NCBI GenBank assembly: GCA_937967875.1
Contig: CALBTQ010000154.1
Location: forward strand, 1-12,538
Source of the DNA: an uncultured Pseudomonadota bacterium
Lineage (GTDB): Bacteria > Lernaellota > Lernaellaia > Lernaellales > Lernaellaceae
Reading direction: 5' to 3'
DNA length: 12,538 nt
The translations under genes were made by a program, and so were the position numbers. Each line of letters starts with the position of its first letter. The first letter of the stretch is position 1. The notes beneath the pieces are model-generated. The model was not told the DNA's origin, ran no database searches, and was given only the letters and a program-made list of their open reading frames with translations. This document shows, piece after piece, positions 9,396 to 12,538 of the stretch.

Positions 9396-9762
9396 TGATC
9401 ACCTTCACCTGCTCGGGCAGCGGCTTGGTCAGACCCAGCTCGCCGGCCATCTGCTGCAACCGCTCGGGGCTGCGCAACCTCAACCGCTCCAACTGCAACT
9501 GATTGACTTCCCGTTGCAGCACCAGAATCGAATCCGATTGCAGCCGGATGTCGTACCCGAGCTGCACCACCTCGCCGCGCGTGTGCGTCAGCAGCAGCGC
9601 GTAGGCCACCACGATGGCCAGGACGAGGAAAAACATCGCCACGCCGCTCCACCCGATCCACTCGTCGAGCGAGCGCGTCGCCTGTCGCCGCCGCCGCGCG
9701 TGGCTGCGCTTTACGCGCGTTTGGCGCTGTTCATAATCGGTTCTGGCGGTAACTTGACTCAC
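9373..9762 (-). CDS. ftsL: Cell division protein FtsL
   Basis: FtsL is a small bitopic divisome protein that, with FtsB and FtsQ, recruits and activates FtsW-FtsI. Sequence conservation in this family is very low, so the call rests on architecture and position. The 129 residues include a strongly basic cytoplasmic N-terminus (about 1-31), one transmembrane helix (about 38-59) and a leucine-rich coiled-coil-like periplasmic segment (about 62-97), followed by RSPERLQQMAGELGL (97-111), which resembles the common FtsL tail. It lies exactly between rsmH and ftsI. The start is a GTG at 9762 preceded by GAGGG. The 39 bp separating it from rsmH is the largest gap within the cluster and contains an A6 run but no terminator. 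The 3' end overlaps ftsI by 23 bp. Confidence 0.88.
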   Translation of the reverse strand: MSQVTARTDYEQRQTRVKRSHARRRRQATRSLDEWIGWSGVAMFFLVLAIVVAYALLLTHTRGEVVQLGYDIRLQSDSILVLQREVNQLQLERLRLRSPERLQQMAGELGLTKPLPEQVKVINDQPADR

Positions 9763-9801
9763 GGAGCCCTCTTTTTTCCGGTGCCGCTGTTCCGGCGAGC
9801 G

Positions 9802-10731
9802 TCAACCCAGGCGCTGGGCCACCCGCAATTTGGCGCTGCGCGCCCGCGGATTGACCCGGCATTCCTCTTCGCTGGGCGTGATCGGCTTGCGCGTCAATTC
9901 CCGCAGCGTCGCCCGGTGGCCGCATACGCACCGGGGCAGATCCTTGGGACAAACGCAGCCGCGCGCCGCCTCGCGAAAATGGCGTTTGACCAGCCGGTCT
10001 TCCAGGCTGTGAAACGAGATCACCGCGAGTCGTCCGCCCTCGACCAGCGAATGTTCCGCCGCCGGCAGAAACTCGCTGAGGGCGCCCAACTCGTCGTTGA
10101 CCGCGATGCGCAACGCCTGAAAGATCCGCGTGGCCGAATCGATGCCGCCCGCCCGGCCCGTGCGCGCCACACGATGCGCCAGCGCCTGCAGGGCCGGACC
10201 GGTGAACGGTTCGCCGGTTTCGCGGTACCGCACGACCGCCCGGGCCATCGCTCGCCAATGCCGCTCCTCCCCGAAATCGCGGAAGATGCGGCCCAGTTCC
10301 TCTGCCGAACTCGTTTGCAGCAGCCGCGCCGCCGTCGTCGCGTTGCGCTCGTCCATGCGCATGTCCAGTTCGCCTTCGCTGCGAAAGGAAAATCCGCGAT
10401 CGTCGCCGGTCAACTGCATCGAACTTGTCCCTAAATCGGCCAGAATGCCGTTTACCTTCTCGATCCCCAATGAATCGAGAATCTCGCGCAGGTCGCGGAA
10501 ATTGGCGCGTACGAATTGGATTTGACTTACCTGTGCCAAGCGCCGCCGCGCAATCGCCAATGCCGCATCGTCTTGATCCAGGGCGATTACGCTTCCTTCC
10601 GCGCCCACTGCCGCCGCCAGCAGCGCGGTGTGCCCGCCGGCGCCGCAGGTGGCGTCGACGAAAACCTGTCCGCTAGCGGGCGCGAGAAACTCTATCGTCT
10701 CCGCCGGCAGCACCGATTGGTGCGCCGACAT
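9802..10731 (-). CDS. rsmH: 16S rRNA (cytosine(1402)-N(4))-methyltransferase RsmH (MraW)
   Basis: RsmH is the S-adenosylmethionine-dependent enzyme that N4-methylates C1402 of 16S rRNA in the ribosomal P-site region, and it is a standard second gene of dcw clusters. The 309-residue product shows the SAM-binding motif VDATCGAGGH (25-34), ADLGTSS (98-104), LDMRMD (122-127), RIFQALRIAVNDEL (202-215), ISFHSLEDR (238-246), a four-cysteine pair arrangement (C259, C261, C268, C270), and the tail motif NPRARSAKLR (294-303). The reading frame is open further upstream inside mraZ. The ATG at 10731 is chosen because it gives the family-typical HQSVLPAE N-terminus and shares one base with the mraZ stop (TGATG). 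The Shine-Dalgarno is weak, so translation probably depends on reinitiation after mraZ. Confidence 0.97.
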   Translation of the reverse strand: MSAHQSVLPAETIEFLAPASGQVFVDATCGAGGHTALLAAAVGAEGSVIALDQDDAALAIARRRLAQVSQIQFVRANFRDLREILDSLGIEKVNGILADLGTSSMQLTGDDRGFSFRSEGELDMRMDERNATTAARLLQTSSAEELGRIFRDFGEERHWRAMARAVVRYRETGEPFTGPALQALAHRVARTGRAGGIDSATRIFQALRIAVNDELGALSEFLPAAEHSLVEGGRLAVISFHSLEDRLVKRHFREAARGCVCPKDLPRCVCGHRATLRELTRKPITPSEEECRVNPRARSAKLRVAQRLG

Positions 10732-11177
10732 CAGCTCAACTTTTCGGCCAACGCCCGTTTGGATTCGGCGAAGCGCGCTTTGGAATCCTTGCGCACCTGC
10801 GCCCAGACGTCGGCGTCCCAAATGCGGAATTTGTCGCCGGCCGCAACGACGACGACCTTTCCGTTCAGCCCGATCTCCTCCCGCAAGGTCTGCGGCACCA
10901 GGATCCGCCCCTGGCCGTCCATCCCCACCATCTGCGCCGGGGCGATGAAGTGGTTGTGGAACGCCTCGACGTCCGGATCCATTTCCGGCAACCGGTCGAA
11001 CTTGCGCATAAACTTTTCCCATTCCGGCTCGGGGTAAATCACCAGACAGTCGAGGTCGCCGACCCTGTCGTTGGTGACCACCAGGCGGTCGATGTCCTGC
11101 TTGGCCAACTCGTCGCGAATGGGCGCGGGCACACTGGTGCGCCCTTTATTATCCATCGTCTGAGGATAAAGGCCCAT
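10731..11177 (-). CDS. mraZ: Transcriptional regulator MraZ
   Basis: MraZ is a ring-forming DNA-binding protein of the SpoVT/AbrB-like fold that usually autoregulates the dcw operon by binding TGGG-type direct repeats. The 148-residue product contains both family signature repeats: DNKGRTSVP (9-17) and DGQGRILVP (87-95), each of the D-x-x-G-R type. The start is uncertain. The ATG at 11177 gives MGLYPQTMDNKGR, slightly shorter at the N-terminus than the common form MFRG-x6-D. A GTG at 11186 would give a 151-residue protein that lines up with that form, and it has only a weak GGGCGGA upstream. A GTG at 11234 is in frame but would coincide with the predicted transcription start, so it is unlikely. 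It is the first gene of the cluster after the promoter region. Confidence 0.95.
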   Translation of the reverse strand: MGLYPQTMDNKGRTSVPAPIRDELAKQDIDRLVVTNDRVGDLDCLVIYPEPEWEKFMRKFDRLPEMDPDVEAFHNHFIAPAQMVGMDGQGRILVPQTLREEIGLNGKVVVVAAGDKFRIWDADVWAQVRKDSKARFAESKRALAEKLS

Positions 11178-11198
11178 GAGCCGCACGATGTCCGCCCT

Positions 11199-11233
11199 TT
11201 CCGCTTTGTCCCACCATATGGGAAAATTTACCA
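11199..11233 (-). promoter_or_regulatory. Candidate degenerate MraZ operator in the mraZ leader
   Basis: Between the predicted transcription start and mraZ, the minus strand carries TGGTA (11233-11229), TGGGA (11213-11209) and CGGAA (11203-11199), spaced by 20 and 10 nt. MraZ operators are direct TGGGN repeats in a 10-nt register just downstream of the promoter, so position and register fit. Only one unit matches exactly, and the unit expected at 11223-11219 is TCCCA. The assignment is tentative. Confidence 0.35.
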
Positions 11234-11242
11234 CTGAACCGC

Positions 11243-11272
11243 AGTCTAATGGGATTCAACGCCCTATGTCAA
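11243..11272 (-). promoter_or_regulatory. Predicted sigma70-type promoter of the mraZ-led dcw operon
   Basis: On the minus strand a perfect TTGACA (-35, 11272-11267) is followed, after 18 bp, by TAGACT (-10, 11248-11243; four of six match TATAAT). Transcription would begin near 11237-11235, giving a leader of about 50-60 nt before mraZ. An AT-rich block directly upstream could act as an UP element. It is the best promoter-like sequence I see in the window and is placed where dcw promoters usually are. It is predicted from sequence only. Confidence 0.7.
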
Positions 11273-11277
11273 GCAAA

Positions 11278-11313
11278 ACAAACAAAATATATTTAAATAT
11301 AAAAGCTATAACT
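11278..11313. promoter_or_regulatory. AT-rich block with 14-bp perfect palindrome (possible UP element or unwinding element)
   Basis: Almost pure A/T in a GC-rich genome. Its centre, TATATTTAAATATA at 11288-11301, is a perfect 14-bp palindrome. It ends about 5 bp upstream of the predicted -35 box, so the simplest role is an UP element for RNA polymerase alpha contacts. Because DnaA-box-like sequences lie about 35 bp further on, a DNA-unwinding role is an alternative, held with low confidence. Confidence 0.5.
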
Positions 11314-11348
11314 TGGCGTGAAATAGGCGCATTTTTCGCCTTTGCGAC

Positions 11349-11380
11349 TTATCCACAGCCTGTGGGTAAATGTGGGGAAA
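11349..11380. repeat. DnaA-box / MraZ-box-like repeat cluster
   Basis: On the plus strand TTATCCACA (11349-11357) matches the consensus DnaA box exactly. It forms an almost perfect inverted repeat with TGTGGGTAA (11361-11369; reverse complement TTACCCACA, one mismatch to the box). Starting at 11361 there is also a tandem direct repeat, TGTGGGTAAA then TGTGGGGAAA, identical at nine of ten positions. The tandem unit reads as TGGGN-N5-TGGGN, the spacing described for MraZ operators. The cluster therefore fits either a DnaA or a MraZ target, or both. It lies about 75 bp upstream of the predicted -35 box, and its TGGG units point away from mraZ. Confidence 0.6.
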
Positions 11381-11554
11381 ACTTCGACGCCGCGTTTATC
11401 GCATAGTTGAATATCCGAAAATCGGACGCGCACACGAATGGCTTTGGACCGCAAAATGTAGACCGACCTAACCTGGAACACACTACATGTTGTGGTTGGA
11501 TGCGGAAGATAAAGAAGCAGCGTTCGTCAAATTAACGTCACTGCTCTGCCGGAA

Positions 11555-11959
11555 TCAATAGCGGCCGGAGAAATAATCCACAAGAATTTGACGGTGATCG
11601 AAGGCCAGATCGAGGGCCAAGGCCTCTTGTTCGGTGAAGACGGCAAGGTGCTTCGCGTCGTCCGCCGCACGCGGCTCGCCGACCGCCTCGGCCTCGAACA
11701 CGACCGACAACGTGTGCATGCGCGCGTCGCGGTCGGGGTCGCTGTACACGTGCACCTGGCGCATAAGGGTGACGTCGAGGCTGGTTTCTTCCTTCGCCTC
11801 GCGCACCGCCGCCGTTTCCGCCGACTCGCCCCGATCGATGAACCCCCCGGGAATCGCCCAGCCGTGCGGCGGGTTCTTGCGCTCGATCAGCACGATGCGC
11901 CGGTCAGGCAGGCGAATAATGATGTCCACGGTGCAGTACGGCGTTTCCGGCGGCCACAT
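11555..11959 (-). CDS. Nudix hydrolase, ADP-ribose pyrophosphatase-like
   Basis: A 134-residue single-domain Nudix protein, expected to hydrolyse a nucleoside diphosphate linked to another moiety in the cytoplasm. The Nudix box runs from GFIDRGE (39-45) through REAKEETSL (about 53-61). The G-x5-E and RE-x2-EE metal-binding core is intact, but the usual glycine near the end (EExG) is serine here. The flanking motifs [17 protein letters not shown] and [11 protein letters not shown] resemble small bacterial and archaeal proteins annotated as ADP-ribose pyrophosphatases; the substrate is inferred only from that resemblance. The ATG at 11959 follows a strong GAGGTGA. It is separated from mraZ by a control region with its own promoter, so it is probably not part of the dcw operon. 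It lies 66 bp downstream of the preceding gene. Confidence 0.88.
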   Translation of the reverse strand: MWPPETPYCTVDIIIRLPDRRIVLIERKNPPHGWAIPGGFIDRGESAETAAVREAKEETSLDVTLMRQVHVYSDPDRDARMHTLSVVFEAEAVGEPRAADDAKHLAVFTEQEALALDLAFDHRQILVDYFSGRY

Positions 11960-12025
11960 GCCTCACCTCGTCGTCGGTTTTGCCCACCATGCATCCCCAC
12001 CCCCACAGCCGTCAAGGGTGATGCC

Positions 12026-12538
12026 CTACTCCGGACAAACCAACACCGGAAACTCGTCCGTCGCCGAGAGGGTCATCAGGCCCAGAAAGTAGCTGCCGCC
12101 CCACGAGATCATGCCGCCGGAAACCAGCAGCGCGTAACGGCCGTCTTGCGGCAGCGCGTCGGCCCAGGCGGTCATCGCACCGAGCACCGCCGCCTTCGAG
12201 GCCATCAGGAAATACACCGACAGATCGATCAGCAGCGCGTAGGCTTCGGGCGTCAGGTTGTCCAGTGGGATAAACGTCCAGGCCAGCCGGCCCTGCGCGA
12301 CGAACATTTCCGCGTTCTGGGTCATCGTCGCGAAATCGGCCCACGCCCCGTTGGGCGGCTCGCGCAGGCTGTCGATGGCCCCCGCGTAACGCCGCAAAAA
12401 CGCCCACGGCAGATCGGGGCTGTCGCAATCGAGCAGTTGCCCTTCCTGGCAGAAGACCTTGTCGGTCGGCGAGCTGACGACGGTGGACGGCTCCTCGATA
12501 ATTTTCTCCAGATAACATAATTTATAGCCATACACCCC
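12026..12538 (-). CDS. Unrecognised protein, C-terminal part (5' end at window edge)
   Basis: An open frame of at least 170 codons ends at a TAG (12028-12026) and runs out of the window without a stop. From about codon 14 onward its codons end mostly in G or C, like the neighbouring genes, which supports it as real. The first codons (12538-12500) are AT-rich, so they might be poorly biased coding or upstream DNA. A GTG at 12535 is the only near-edge start, and its upstream context is not visible. I recognise no family. Visible features are a cysteine pair (VFCQEG, LLDCDS), a moderately hydrophobic stretch (AYALLIDLSVYFLMASKAAV) and a glycine-rich SGGMISWGGSYFLGLM near the C-terminus. No clear signal peptide or membrane topology can be assigned without the N-terminus. 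The Nudix gene follows 66 bp later. Confidence 0.6.
   Translation of the reverse strand, partial: GVYGYKLCYLEKIIEEPSTVVSSPTDKVFCQEGQLLDCDSPDLPWAFLRRYAGAIDSLREPPNGAWADFATMTQNAEMFVAQGRLAWTFIPLDNLTPEAYALLIDLSVYFLMASKAAVLGAMTAWADALPQDGRYALLVSGGMISWGGSYFLGLMTLSATDEFPVLVCPE

Larger units (their letters stand above)
11178..11554. other. Non-coding control region upstream of the dcw cluster
   Basis: These 377 bp separate the Nudix gene from mraZ and are the only long non-coding stretch in the window. Reading toward mraZ, the first ~170 bp (11554-11383) show little beyond a 6-bp inverted repeat (ATGTAG at 11456-11461, CTACAT at 11483-11488). Next come the tandem repeat/DnaA-box segment (11349-11380), a small 5-bp hairpin (11325-11341), an AT-rich block with a 14-bp palindrome, the promoter, and the mraZ leader. 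Short open frames cross the region on both strands, but they lack family features and the codon bias of the neighbours, so I leave them out. Confidence 0.85.

Noticed and set aside
6279..9398. A 1039-codon open frame on the plus strand, antisense to murE and ftsI
   Set aside because: It is a shadow of two well-supported genes. High GC and biased codons suppress stops on the complementary strand; the product is Arg/His/Gln-rich low-complexity sequence with no family motif. The same applies to the long plus-strand frames at 679-2313 and 3239-5083.
9763..9801. A6 run and CCGG repeats between rsmH and ftsL as a terminator or internal promoter
   Set aside because: The coding strand has an A run rather than a T run, the CCGG stem is four base pairs, and no -35/-10 pair is visible.
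10732..11022. In-frame upstream extension of rsmH by 97 codons
   Set aside because: It lies entirely inside mraZ in another frame. The ATG at 10731 gives the conserved RsmH N-terminus and a TGATG junction with mraZ.
11293..11481. A 62-codon minus-strand frame in the mraZ upstream region
   Set aside because: It lacks G/C-ending codon bias and any recognisable feature, and it crosses the repeat cluster and AT-rich block, so it is probably chance.
11491..11499. TGTGGTTGG as a further DnaA box
   Set aside because: Its reverse complement, CCAACCACA, differs from TTATCCACA at three positions, which is expected by chance at this length.
11516..11545. Possible terminator hairpin after the Nudix gene (AGCAG / CTGCT arms)
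   Set aside because: The stem is only five base pairs with a 20-nt loop, and the following tract is mixed TTCTTTATC rather than a T run; too weak to call.
11991..12024. Inverted repeat between the unrecognised gene and the Nudix gene (GCATC...GATGC, with CACCC/GGGTG bases inside)
   Set aside because: Pairing needs a three-base bulge and a 13-nt loop, and no T-rich tract follows on the transcribed strand. It could be an mRNA stem but cannot be supported as a terminator or riboswitch.

Overview
The window is about 11 kb of a dcw (division and cell wall) cluster. Every gene is on the minus strand, so transcription runs from high to low coordinates. The DNA is GC-rich, with strong G/C at third codon positions, except for an AT-rich control region around 11,180-11,550. 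The peptidoglycan is predicted to be of the meso-diaminopimelate type, because MurE carries the DNPR motif. FtsI ends in a PASTA domain, as is common in Deltaproteobacteria-like and Gram-positive lineages. I infer an uncultured, GC-rich, probably diderm bacterium, perhaps deltaproteobacterial in the broad sense. The sequence does not settle the phylum.

Layout in transcription order: (1) 12538-12026, the 3' part of an unrecognised gene cut by the window edge. (2) 11959-11555, a small Nudix hydrolase. (3) 11554-11178, a 377-bp non-coding region with a tandem 10-bp repeat overlapping a perfect DnaA-box sequence, an AT-rich palindrome, a good sigma70-type promoter, and a short leader with spaced TGGGN-like repeats. 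(4) mraZ, rsmH, ftsL, ftsI, murE, murF, murD, ftsW, murC and murB, the last cut by the other edge.

The cluster is extremely compact. Most neighbours overlap by 1-34 bp (ATGA, GTGA or TGATG junctions), which suggests one polycistronic, translationally coupled transcript led by the regulator MraZ. MurB, MurC, MurD, MurE and MurF carry out the cytoplasmic steps from UDP-GlcNAc-enolpyruvate to UDP-MurNAc-pentapeptide. FtsW (glycan polymerase), FtsI (transpeptidase) and FtsL (divisome scaffold/activator) act at the septum. RsmH methylates 16S rRNA.

The main oddity is that both lipid-linked steps are missing from their usual slots. There is no mraY between murF and murD, and no murG between ftsW and murC. 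In both places the flanking genes overlap, leaving no room and no visible remnant. The second point of interest is the region upstream of mraZ, whose repeats fit both a DnaA-box cluster and a MraZ operator. No mobile element, CRISPR array, tRNA or rRNA was seen. I found no convincing undescribed system; the window is mostly a recognisable core locus with an unusual gene content and an interesting control region.
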